Shown here piece by piece: positions 1 to 12,700 of a stretch of DNA of 64,000 bases. Numbering within the stretch: position 1 is the stretch's first letter; every line of letters begins with the position of its first letter. The notes beneath the pieces are model-generated. The model had not been told where the DNA came from, made no database searches, and saw only the letters and a list, made by a program, of their open reading frames with translations. Source of the DNA: Symbiodinium natans (Eukaryota; Sar; Dinophyceae; Suessiales; Symbiodiniaceae); assembly GCA_905221605.1 (NCBI GenBank), contig CAJNDS010000113.1, positions 510,674 to 574,673 on the forward strand. The letters run 5' to 3'. Both the position numbers and the translations under genes were made by a program.

Positions 1-764
1 GGAACAAAAGACATGAAGCTGAAAAGAGTGCCAGAGAGGCAGAGAAACACACAGAGATGGAAAGCCGGTTTGACGAGAAGCCTGGGATACGCATTCATCT
101 CGAAACGCTTCCATCCACGCAGTGCCACGAGGGCTGCGTCAACGGCGTACGGAAGTCGTTCTGGCACCTTGTCTGCGGAGATGTGCTTTTTGTAAATGTC
201 TTCTCGCATGGACTTGCGAGCTCCTTGCACAGTCTCCTGCCCGGCGACGACGATCTTGCCGAGAAGACGAGCGGCTTGCTTGTGCATTTCCTGCCAATCG
301 TTCGACAACGAGTATCGGACTACTGCTGACACATGCCTCTCACGAAACCTCAAGACCTCTTCTTCATGAGATTAGGAGAACGTGCCTTGCCTCGTCGATC
401 TTCATTGCCCAGCTGCTTCCAAGTGCAAGTGTGCCGTCTGTAGACTCTGCCCGACACCTCCAGATCCCACTCCCCAGAATGCGCGGTCAACATTCTCCCC
501 ACACAGGGCCAACGTCAAGGAAGCCACGCAGACTTGGAAGGCGTCGGTGTTGTTCCAATATGTCGTATTCCAGACCTTTGCGACCCTGTCCTTGATCTCT
601 GACGAAACCGGGTCTAAGATTCGGCAGGAGAACGTAAAGACTGGTGTCAGGCGACTTCGGACCCGCCACCAGACCGCCAGCGTCCTGGGAAGTGAAGCAG
701 CCATCTGTCGTGCAAAAGCCACCTCGGCTGCGAAAGTCCCTGGAACACCACGCCACATGATACT
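1..764 (-). pseudogene. Minus-strand open frame with three in-frame stops; degraded or spliced coding sequence
   Basis: One minus-strand frame runs from the channel exon at 765-950 to the window edge, interrupted only by TAA at 765-767, TGA at 402-404 and a TAA near 372-374. Between the stops the translation looks like ordinary protein: a Trp-rich stretch (WNTTYWNNTDAF) and, at 1-370, a helical charged stretch (HEEEVLRFRERHVSAVV, then LLGKIVVAGQETV). It could be the 3' part of the channel gene with unrecognised introns, the start of another minus-strand gene, or a decayed copy. I recognise no domain. It is partial, because the frame continues past base 1. Confidence 0.35.
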
Positions 765-3700
765 TTATGTCACAGTCAAACGCATGCGCTCCTGAAAGTC
801 GTCTCGTCGCCAAGACATGAGATGATCCATGCAATCGGACAGAAGCGGAACTTGAATGACCAGAGCAAAAACATCATTGTCTGGATGGAGACAGACGACC
901 CGCAGATCCGTGACCGTCACCGCGTAGTATGTCCGGAGGGGTTTAGAACACTGGCAGCCCGCGGGCTCTTGAATTGGGCACTTCACCATTGGGCACTGGC
1001 CTTACGACGCATGTCTTTGGAGGTTCATGGGAAATTAAGGTTTGGGGTTTGGGGTTTAAGGTTTAGGGTTTAGGGTTTAGGGTGTAGGGTTTAGGGTTTA
1101 GGGCATACAGGGTTGTTGGTACCCTATAACTCTATAGACCCTAAACCCTCAACCCCAAACCCCGGCCAAGCTGCATCCGCCTGTGGAGAGAAGATACATG
1201 TTGACTGCGACCTGCATATCGAGGCTGTTAGGGGTTTAGGGTTTAGGGTTTAGGGCTAGGGTTTAGGGTTGAGGGTTCGAGAAAGACACGAGGCGGGTGC
1301 CATGTGGGATTGGTCTTGCAGTCAGCAATAAGGGTTTTAGGAGCTTGGGGGTGGAAGGTTCTTTTATGTGGGAGTTCCAGCGATCAGAGGCTGAGAGCGT
1401 GCAGGTTCGTATTGACTCCGTTCCATACTGACGGTGGCCATACATCTAGGTACAACCCAGAATCACAGGGCTTCTTGAGGTGAATATGATGAGTACTGAA
1501 CGGGTCTAGATAGTAGAGAATAGCCCTGAAAAGAAAAAACACCACAACCACCACCACCACCAGCATCGCTACCATCACTACCATCACAATCACGACCATC
1601 ATGACACTCGCCATCAGTCACAGTTGCAATCGCCATCACTGGCCTTCATGGCTGGCTGTCATCAACCCCTAAACCCTGCACCTTAAATCCCAACCCTACA
1701 AACCCTAAATCCCAACCCTACACCCTAAACCCTAACTCTAAACCGTAAACCCCTACACACCACCACCCTCTGCAATCGACTTTCAATTCCGGGTGCGTGC
1801 TTCAGAACGGGCCCCGGGCCTTCATTCAAGCTTCATTCAAGCACCCACATCCCTGAACCCCTTACTTAAGGATTTCCCGGGGCCGATCACCCGAAACACC
1901 TAAAGCCCCTAAAGGGTATAGGGTTTAGGGTTTAGGGTTTAGGGCCCCCAAAGCCCCTAAAGCCCTATATAACTCCCCCCCCCATAACCTTAAACCCTAA
2001 ACCCCACATAGCCCACAACATTTAACCACCCCCACCCCCGCACCAAGAAAAAACGATAAAAAAAGGACTCGAATACTTGGACTAGTTAATGAACCTATTT
2101 ATTTAATTAATTAATGAATGAATTAACTAATTCAAAAATGTTATGAATAACAATAGCAAAAAGCACGTCTAACCCCGAAGTTCAGCGTTGATTGCTACCT
2201 GCTCCGGGATAAAGATCTTGTCCGAAACAAGGACGAAACGCTCCGAAAGCGCCTCTCCAGGGCACCATAAGCAGCGCTTCTAGGCGTATAGGGTTTAGGG
2301 TTTTAGGGTTTTAGGGTTTTAGGGTTTTAGGGTTTTAGGGTTTTAGGGTTTTAGGGTTTTAGGGTTTTAGGGTTTTAGGGTTTTAGGGTTTTAGGGTTTT
2401 AGGGTTTTAGGGTTTTAGGGTTTTAGGTTTTTAGGGTTTTAGGGTTTTAGGGTTTTAGGGTTTTAGGGTTTTAGGGTTTTAGGGTTTTAGGGTTTTAGGG
2501 TTTTAGGGTTTTAGGGTTTTAGGGTTTAGGGTTTAGGGTTTAGGGTTTAGGGTTTAGGGTTTAGGGTTTAGGGCTTGAAGGGCTTTCCAAAGCACACACA
2601 AGGCGCTGCGGAAGCTCCACTTCCCAACAGGGGCTCGAGCTCATGATCGTCGGGCCTCCCTCTTGAAGACTTCACGGCCCCAATCCTGAAACCCTAAACC
2701 CTAAACCCTGAACCCTAAACCCTAAACCCCTAAACCCTAAACCCTAAACCCTAAACCCTAAACCCTAAACCCTAAACCCCTAAACCCTAAACCCCTAAAC
2801 CCCTAAACCCTAAACCCTAAACCCCAAAACCCTGAACTCCAGACCCCGAACCCTTGCCTTGTTGCACAGGTCCATCCTCAGCTGCCAAAAAACTCTACTT
2901 GGAGGTTCATGGTACTTATTGACCAACTATAACTGTACTTTAGGGTTTAGGGCTTAGGGCTTAGGGCTTAGGGCTTAGGGCTTAGGGCTTAGGGTTTCGG
3001 GTTTAGGGTTTAGGGTTTAGGGTTTAGGGTTTAGGGTTTAGGGTTTAGGGTTTAGGGGTACTTAGTAACCAATTACATCTGTACTTAAAACCCACGTATA
3101 AGCCCCTCAAGTGCCCTAATATGGTATAATAAGTACAGGAAAAAGTACAGTTATAATTGGTGAATAAGTACCATGAACCTCCAAGTAGGGGTTTTACCTG
3201 GGGCCCTTCAGGTTGTACCCTTGGGTTTCGGGGACCCTGTTTAACGATCCTTAAGGTACCCTAAACCCGAAACCCGAAACCCGAAACCCGAAACCCTAAA
3301 CCCTAACCCTAAACCCTAAGCCCTAAACCCTAAACCCTAAACCCTAAACCCTAAACCCTAAACCCTAAACCCTAAACCCTAAACCCTAACCGCTAAACCC
3401 TAAACCCGAAGCAGAAGGGCCAGAGTAGGAGCATATGAAGGGGAACCCTTGGGGGTACAACCTTAGGGGTACGAGTCTTAATCCTTATAACCCGAGTAGA
3501 GCACTTAAGGGGCTTATAAGTGGGCTTTAAGTACAGATATAATTGGTTACTAGTACCCCTAAACCCTAAACCCTAAACCCTAAACCCTAAACCCTAAACC
3601 CTAAACCCTGGCATCTGAAATGCAAGGCTCTATGGGAGCGGGAGGGGTGGGTGGGTTCAGAGGCTTCGGGGTTGAGAGTTGAGGGCTTAGCTTAGGAAGC

Positions 3701-6700
3701 CTGATCGGTTCCTAGACCCTCTTGAAGAAGAGGGATACGGGCGCTTCGGGTCTTGGGTTTGGGGTTTCTTTCCGGTTAAGGCTGTAGGCTTCAGTGTGTA
3801 GGGTTCAGGGCATAGGGTTTATGGCTGAAATACTTAGTTGCTGAGTTCATAAGACCCCAAAAGAGTGTACACTTTCAGTACTATAGGGGGTTATAGTATC
3901 CTGGTTTAGGGATTAGGGTTTAGGGTTTAGGGTTTAAGGTTTAGGGTTTTGGGTTTAGGGTTTAGGGTGTAAAGTGTGCTCATTCAGCTACTTAGAACCT
4001 GCGGCTCACCGCAATCGAGCCCTCAACCCTGCTGGGACAAGGAGAAGCGTCTCCATAGGAGGATCCCGCCGGCCCATCTCATCGAAGAAGCCATGATGCC
4101 TTGCAGGTGTCTAGGGTTTAGGGTTTCGGGTTTAGGGTTAGGGTTTAGGGTAGAGGTGGAGGGGGCTCGGAGATTAGGGTGTAGTCTTGGAACCCTAACC
4201 CTGAACCCTGAACCCTGAACCCTGAACCCTGAACCCTGAACCCTAAACCCTAAACCCTAAACCCTAAATTAAAAACCCTAAACCCTAAACCCTCTATCCT
4301 AAGCCCACAGGTGTGCCCCAAAGGTTCAGGGCTCAGGGATGCTTAGGATACAGACTTCCCCGGATGGTCCCCTAAGCCCTAAACCCTAAACCCTAAACCC
4401 TAAAGCCTAAACCCAACAAGGGCATCTTTGGGCTGTAAACGTACTTCCCGCATTTCTTTTCGCGCACACTTTAGGGTGTAGGCGTAGGTTTTAGGGTTTA
4501 GGGTTGAGGTTTAGGGTTTAGGGTTTGGGGTTTAGGGTTTGGGGTTTAGGGTTTAGGGTTGCACGTGGGTCCTTTTAGGTTCATGGCCGTGGCAAGCCTC
4601 TTCGGCTGCTCGGCCGGCGGCGGGACTGATTTGGGGTTGTAGAGCTTTATATAAACCCTAAACCCTAAAACCCTACAAACTCTATAAACCCTGTAATCCC
4701 AAAAACCCCAAAAGCCCTATATACCCTACAAACCCTAAGTATGAACCCTATAAACCCTGTAAACCCTAAACCCTGGGTGTAGGACTGAGGGCTTCATGCG
4801 GCCTGTGGGCTAAGCAAGGTGTCTAGGGTTCGAAAGCGCCATGATTCACTGTGACTTCTACAACCTACGATGGAGGAGAGCCATCCCGCGCAACCCTCCC
4901 TGTACAAGCCCTACGACCCAAACCCGAAAAACACCCATTTTAGAGGGGCCTTGCTGCGTAATTAGCATAGGTTTTTTTTTTTTTTTTTTTTTTTTGGGGG
5001 GGGGGGTGATTGTCGCATAATTATGTAGGGACGGTTTAGGGTTTAGGGTTTAGGGTTTAGGGTTTAGGGTTTAGGGTTTAGGGTTTAGGGTTTGGGACTA
5101 TAAGGGAATGCTCTCATTCCGACCCCTGTATCAGGGCCCCGGCTGGAGAGTCTGGCTTCGTGCTTCATGGAAGAGCTCTCTGAGCCTCTGCTTTGTAGGG
5201 GTTTAGGGTTTAGGGTTTAGGGTTTAGAGTTTAGGGCTCGAGTTTCGGCTTCTGTATCAACATTGAAGGGCTTTGTGTGCTACATAGTCAAGACTTGTTA
5301 TTGACAAACACACACCTTGAGGTCGTCCACGGCAGCTACGAAAAATCTAAACCCCCAAACCCTGAACCCTAAACCCTAAACCCTAAAACCTACACCGAGA
5401 ACCCTAAACCTAAGCCCTAAACCTAAGAGGAATGGGTTCGAAACAGCTCGACTCATGGATCCTCTATAGGAATACAACGAAACATGGGGAATACAGTCCA
5501 TGTGGGAACTTCCTCCTTACACCCTAAACCCTAAACCCTACACCCTAAACCCTAAAGCCCTGTAAACCATGGTCTCAAATGATGCGTGGAGGGCTTCAGC
5601 TTAAACGCGGCTGACTCCGGAAGGACCACTGGGAAGCCAAAACCCTACCTTAAGAAGCCCAAACTCCGCTTCTTTGTAGGCTAGTTCCATAAACCCCTTC
5701 TCAGAGGACCAGGGGACCAGGGGACCCGAGCCACACCTTTTAAAAACAAAGAACCCTTGGCCCTTCGGAAACCTGCAAAAAAAGGTTTTGGGTTCTTGAG
5801 GCAGATCCTAACCCGCGCTCAAACTAGGCGTCAGTGTCGCGTCGGGACCTACAAGGGTAGGAGATTGAGGGCTTGGTTCCATGTCGTGCGGGGCGATGAG
5901 CTTCGTAGGATGTAGACTTGAGCCACGGTTTAGGGTTTAGGGTTTAGGGTTAGGGCTTAGGGTTTAGGGTTCAGGGGCCTGGGACAAGAGGCGTGTAACG
6001 GGGAAGAACCAAAATCCCTAAAGCCCCTCGACGCTTCTACTTGCCCTCTAAGCCCGAATCCCAGGTGGGAGAGTGGCGAGACGCACGAAGACACAGTCTA
6101 AACAGAAGCCCCGAAACGGAAGCACTGTTGCAGTGAACATTTCGGTGGCTTAACAGGAGAACCTGCACGCCGATGTCAATAAAGGAGACACGAAGCCTTA
6201 AACCCTAAACCCTAAACCCTAAAATGTGCAAACTAACAACCCTGAACTTAACCCTAGCCCTAAACCCTAAACCCTAAACCCCTCAAACCCTAAACCCCTA
6301 AACCCCTAAACCCTAAACCCTACGGTGCCTATTTTTTAATATGCGGACATTTAAATAAATAAAAAAATATTTTATACTACCTCCGTGAGGGGTTGGGTGG
6401 GGCCGCCCCTTTTTTAAACACCCGGAAACCATCACCATTAAAATTACCCCCGTGGAAACGGGGTTGTCCACGACGTCGGCTGCCTGCTGTCGGTTGAAGG
6501 TGTTGTTGTGGGTTGGAGTTTGGGCTTAGACTTTTGTAATGGCTTGGAGGCTTTCAGCCCTGGGACATTGTCCTAGGCTGTTTTCTGGCTTCTTCCCACG
6601 CCTGAAAGGCCCCAAGCCCCAGAAACCTAGGACATCGTCCTAGGGTGTTTTCCGGCTTCTTCCCACCCCTGAAAGGCCCCAAGCCCACAGAAACCTAGGA

Positions 6701-9700
6701 CATTGTCCTAGGCCCCAGCCCCAGAAACCAAGGACATTGTCCTAGGGTGTTTTCCGGCTTCTTCCCACCCCTGCAAGGCCCCAAGCCCACAGAAACCTAG
6801 GACATTGTCCTAGGGCGTTTCTGGCTTCCCAAGCCACAGAAACCTAGGACATTGTCCTAGGGTGTTTTCTGAAAGGCCCCAAGCCCACAGAAACCTAGGA
6901 CATTGTCCTAGGGTGTTTTCTGGCTTCTTCCCACCCCTGAAAGGCCCCAAGCCCACAGAAACCTAGGACATTGTCCTAGGGTGTTTTTCTGGCTTCTTCC
7001 CACCCCTGAAAGGCCCCAAGCCCCAGAAACCTAGGACATTGTCCAAGGGTGTTTTCTGGCTTCTTCCCACCCCTGAAAGGCCCCAAGCCCCAGAAACCTA
7101 GGACATTGTCCTGGGTGTTTTCTGGCTTCTTCCCACCCCTGAAAGGCCCCAAGCCCCCAGAAACCTAGGACATTGTCCTAGGGTGTTTTCTGGCTTCTTC
7201 CCACCCCTGAAAGGCCCCAAGCACCAGAAACCTAGGACATTGTCCTACGGTGTTTTCTGGCTTCTTCCCACCCCTGAAAGGCCCCAAGCCCCAGAAACCT
7301 AGGACATTGTCCCACGGTGTTTTCTGGCTTCTTCCCACCCCTGAGAGGCCCCAAGCCCACAGAAACCTAGGACATTGTCCTAGGGTGTTTTCTGGCTTCT
7401 TCCCACCCCTGAAAGGCCCCAAGCCCCCAGAAACCTAGGACATTGTCCTAGGGTGTTCTCTGGCTTCTTCCCACCCCTGACAGGCCCCAAGCCCCAGAAA
7501 CCTAGTACATTGTCCTAGGGTGTTTTCTGGCTTCTCCCCACCCCTGAAAGGCCCCAAGCACCAGAAACCTAGGACATTGTCCTACGGTGTTTTCTGGCTT
7601 CTTCCCACCCCTGAAAGGCCCCAAGCCCACAGAAACCTAGGACATTGAATGTCGCAGCGAGATTTCTTTTCTCGTGAATTTAACTTCCCAACCAGTTCTC
7701 ACCATTTGTTCGGTGCTCAGGATGTTGTGCGCCACATCTGCAACAACTCCAGTCACATACACCGAAATCAAACCAAGGTACTGTTGTCCTTCATACATCG
7801 GCAACAAAGCTCGAATGCGAACTCGCTCAAAGACACTCACCGGAGTATCATTGGCTGCTGAGTACCTCTCATTAGGTCCCAACGCCTTCCGATCCAAGAT
7901 CTGGAACTCATCCAAGTATCTTTTCGCAATCACTGTCACCGACGCTCCTGAGTCGATCAAGACTCTGTGTAGGGCCACGTCCCCTCGGTTCGTCCCGGCA
8001 GCTGACACAGCTGTAGTTACTGCCCGTAGCAGAACCCGGAGCAGTCTTCCGGCGATCTGCCCGCTCATGAAAACTCAGACGACCTCGCAGTTTCGCCCAC
8101 AATTTGGAGGTGAGTCCGACGCAACGATGTCCTTGATTCTGTCCACTGCATCCTGAGTTTTTTCTTCTGTGTTCGAGACAACAACAGATCGATCATCGTC
8201 CTCCAGACATGAAAATTGCACTCCCAACGCCCTAAAAGCCGTGTTGAGGGTGTTTTCTGGCTTCTTCCCACCCCTAAAAGGCCCCAAGCACCAGAAACCT
8301 AGGACATTGTCCTGCGGATTTCTGGCTTCTTCCCACCCCTGAAAGGCCCCAAGCCCACAGAAACCTAGGACATTGTCCTAGGGTGTTTTCTGGCTTCTTC
8401 CCACCTCTGAAAGGCCCCAAGCCCACAGAAACCTAGGACATTGTCCTAGGGTGTTTTCTGGCTTCTTCCCACCCCTGAAAGGCCCCAAGCACCAGAAACC
8501 TAGGACATTGTCCTACGGTGTTTTCTGGCTTCTTCCCACCCCTGAAAGGCCCCAAGCCCACAGAAACCTAGGACATTGTCCTAGGGTGTTTTCTGGCTTC
8601 TTCCCACCCCTAAAAGGCCCCAAACACCAGAAACCTAGGACATTGTCCTGCGGTGTTTTCTGGCTTGTTCCCACCCCTGAAAGGCCCCAAGCCCACAGAA
8701 ACCTAGGACATTGTCCTAGGGTGTTTTCTGGCTTCTTCCCACCCCTGAAAGGCCCCAAGCACCAGAAACCTAGGACATTGTCCTACGGTGTTTTCTGGCT
8801 TCTTCCCACCCCTGAAAGGCCCCAAGCCCACAGAAACCTAGGACATTGTCCTAGGGTGTTTTCTGGCTTCTTCCCACCCCTAAAAGGCCCCAAGCACCAG
8901 AAACCTAGGACATTGTCCTGCGGTGTTTTCTGGCTTCTTCCCACCCCTGAAAGGCCCCAAGCCCACAGAAACCTAGGACATTGTCCTAGGGTGTTTTCTG
9001 GCTTCTTCCCACCCCTGAAAGGCCCCAAGCCCACAGAAACCTAGGACTTTCTGGCTGCCCACGGCCCTGAAAAACCTGCAAAAGCCCAGAAACCCCAAAG
9101 GCCCCCCGAGAGCCCCTCGAGTGTTTTTCTATCCAAACCACTGAAAAGCACCAAAACCAATTCCAGGCGTCGGCGAGTTGCCCCAAGTGCCAGGGCAAAG
9201 CAAGGGCACTTAGATTATACATTTAAACACACGGAAATTTAAATAGATATTTTATACTACCTCTGTGGCTTGTGGCCCGGGCCCGCCCTCCACATGTTTA
9301 AAAACAGTCACCGTAAACCCTAAACCCTAACCCTAAACCCTAAACCCTAACCCTAAACCCTAAACCCTAAACCCTAGTCAACCGTGCATGCTCTGTAGCC
9401 CAGGTGCATATCTTGGGGCAGCGTCTCTAGCAGCTCAAGGTGCGCCTCGCACGTAGAAAGAGAGACTGTTAGGGTTTAGGGTTTAGGGTTTAGGGTTTAG
9501 GGTTTAGGGTTTAGGGTTTAGGGTTTAGGGTTTAGGGTTTAGGGTTTAGGGTTTAGGGTTTAGGGTTTAGGGTTTAGGGTTAGGGTTTCGGGTTTCGGGT
9601 TACGTGGCAAGGGTTTGAGGGGTCGCAGCTTTCGGGGCTGAGGGCTTAACTGCCTGCACGCCCGCTGCATGCAACCTCCCGCAGGGGAGCCAAGGCAATG

Positions 9701-12700
9701 TAGGGGCCTTAAGACTTGGAATAGGGATTTGAGGGTTGTAGTATACTGATCAGCACACGCTGAAACAGGTCATGATGCGAATGCAGCAGCCCAATCCCCG
9801 CCGCTGGACTTACGGCTCAGCGCTGGCATTTTGGGAAGGATGCGCTGCAGCAGCCCCTAGGACGGTAGTGGCGTATGCGACTCGGGTCGGTGATGTTTCC
9901 GTTGAGAAATGGGCAAGCACGACCCGCCGCTTCGCGTTCATGTGGCATTCTTGACGAGTCTCAGTGGTGAGTGGCAAGTATACTTCGTAAGAGTAACCAG
10001 TTGTCTTAGCGTACGTGGGCGTTGGCATGAATGAGATACAAGAAGCCCTAACCCTTAAACTCTGAAATATTTTGCCCATACATATTTTTCAGGAGTCTGT
10101 AGATGTCTGTAGGAGCCTGAAGAAACAGAAGAGGTTTTTGAGGGTTACCATCGTTTAGTTAGATAGGGACCATAAGGGACTACTACTAGCAATTATTCTG
10201 ACCCTAAATTACTACTACAAGCAATTCTTCTGACCCTTATCTTAGTAGCCCAGTAACCATATTACAATAAGGGCCCCCCTTTTTGGGTTATAAGGGAAAC
10301 GAGAAGCAAAAAAAGGGTAAAGGGTACCACTGGGCAACCAAGCCCTTATATTCCTTATGTTGTAGTACATGCACACACACACACAAACACAGAGACATGT
10401 TGGTTTCCGGATGCGCGTTTTTGCGCGTTAAGCTGCCTGGAGCGACTTCTTCCGCGAATGCTCCCTCTCCACGTAGCCTGCAGGACACATGTGGAAGACC
10501 CGAAACCCTAAACCCTAAACCCTAAACCCTAACCCCTAAAGCCTAAACCCTAAACCCTAAACCCTAAAACCAAGTCGAAGCAGCCCAAGAATCCTGAAAC
10601 CCCTTGCTCAGAACAAACCTACCTAAAACCCTCAGCAACCCATGCACTACACATCCGAAGCCCTGCAACCCTACTGGGTTTAGGGTTTAGGGTTTAGGGT
10701 TTAGGGTTTAGGGTTTAGGGTTCAGGGTTTAGGGTTTAGGGTTTAGGGTGCTCCTAAACCCGCAGCCGCACCCCCAAAGCACCCCAAATGAACACCCTCG
10801 ACCCCAAAGGCACTTAAGAGATTCCCACTTGCGCCCCTACGGCTGTTCCCCCACAACAATTCCCACAGTATTAGGGTTTAGGGTTTAGGGTTTAGGGTTT
10901 GGCAACCTTGGCTGAGGTAAGGTCCTGTGAAGTGCCCGTAATCATAGCAAACATGCTTGACACCTCGGGGACGGATCACCCCTGTCCTGAACCATGTAAG
11001 CCCTAAAGCCCAACCCTAAACCCTAAACCCTAAACCCTAAAGCCTAAACCTTAAACCCCAAAACCCGAACACCAACACATGTCCAACGCCACTAGCTGGG
11101 CTGCTCTTGATGCTCATCGCATGGGTCACCGAGATGTGGTGGGAGCTGCAGTACTCACGTACCTCAGTGGGGAGACAGATATGGGGGGGTTTACGAAAAT
11201 AAGGGACCCCTATATAGACCCCCAAATGGTATGATTCCCTTATGATAAGCCCAATGGGTTTAGGGTTTAGGGTTTAGGGTTCAGGGTTTAGGGCATAGTC
11301 AGGACCCCCGTAGAAGGTACCCCCTAATTTCGGAAACCCCCAAGTACATGAGGGCTTCAGTGAATGGCTTCGGAAACCGCTGGGACCTAAAACCCGAAAA
11401 TCCTGGCGCCAATGAAAGTACTTCTGCAGGGTTTTCTGGTTGTAGGGGATCTAAGCTTGCAGCCCATACTTCCGAGCCCTTTCAAGAAAGCCAGGGACCA
11501 TATTCAGGGATCATTTAGCTTCCCTTAGGGCTTCCCGTAGAAAGTCACACGGAAGTTTAAGTAGGATTCCCTTCTGATAAGGACCCCAATCAGGCATGGG
11601 CCGAAAGCCTTGTGCCCAGTCGTCATAAGTGGCGTCTGCCTTCTTGGTGCTTAGCTAGACGACTGACGGTTTAGGGTTTAGGGTTTAAAGGTTCAGGGTT
11701 CAGGGTTCAGGGTTCACGCGTTGGAGGCCTACACCCAGTCGAGGGCTGCAGCCGACCCGCAACCGAAGCGAGAAACCCCGAAACCTGCACTCTTGTGCTT
11801 GCCCTCGTGTACTACACTAGACCCAGGAGTTTCCTCGGAAAACAAAGGGTGCCCCTATTGGGAACGTAACACCCTAAGCAAGGGAAAAAAAAAAACAAGA
11901 GGAGAAGCAGGGCCTACATTGTGCGACCATGGTGCCGACTGCAGGAGCTGCTTCTTCCTCTGCCGCCGCCGCTCGATGTCGGCCATGGTGTTTGTGATGC
12001 TACCTTCATATATGGGGTTTAGGGTTTAGGGTTTAGGGTTTAGGGTTTAGGGTTTAGGGTTTAGGGGTTAAATTTAAGGGTTAAGGGTTAAGGGTTTCGG
12101 GATTCTTCCTCGGACCCCCAAGGTTGTACTCCTTGGGTTTGGCCCCCCAAAGGTGTTATGAGGGCCGGCCATACTAGGTGTATATGAAAGGGACTCCTCT
12201 TAGGGGTACGGCCTTAGGGGTGCCAGTCTGAATCCCTTGATACCTGGGATCGGGGTTTAGGGACTTGGGGGTTTGCGAAATTAGGGGTACCTTATTGGTG
12301 TCCTGATTACAAGGGAATCCTACTCTTTGGGGATCTGTGTTTGGGGTCCCCTTATTTCGTAAACGGCCCTGAACCCTAAACCCTAGCGCAAACCCTAAAG
12401 CCTGAATTTCAGGATTTCGGGAGTAGGCATGGAGGGTTCAAGGGGAAGGGGAATGCTGCTTACTGGGGAGGAGGTGCCGCGCTACACGCTGCCATTGCAG
12501 CCCTCCAACGCACGAAGCAAAAGCTACTCGACACTCCCAAATATAAGCCCGAAGCCCTGAGCCTTGTAGGCCACAGACACTTGCTAATCAAAGCCCCTCA
12601 CCCTAAACCATAAGCCCTAAACCCTAAAGCCCCTACACCCTAAACCGTTTCAGTCAGCAGGGTTTAGGGCTTCGCGTAGGGACGCCCTGAACAGCAATCG

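Noticed and set aside
2288-2574. Arrays as a true telomere or chromosome end
   Set aside because: Arrays occur in both orientations throughout the window, and host-gene exons lie on both sides of them.
8451-9044. 197-codon plus-strand ORF and several minus-strand ORFs in the 68-bp satellite
   Set aside because: They only exist because two satellite units total 135 bp, a multiple of three; the protein is the satellite translated.
6551-9050. CRISPR-like repeat array
   Set aside because: Units are directly contiguous without unique spacers, no cas-like genes are present, and the context is eukaryotic.
9772-10079. Opposing plus (60-codon) and minus (89-codon) ORFs
   Set aside because: No domain, no phase link to neighbouring channel exons; could hold the missing C-linker exon but I could not show it.
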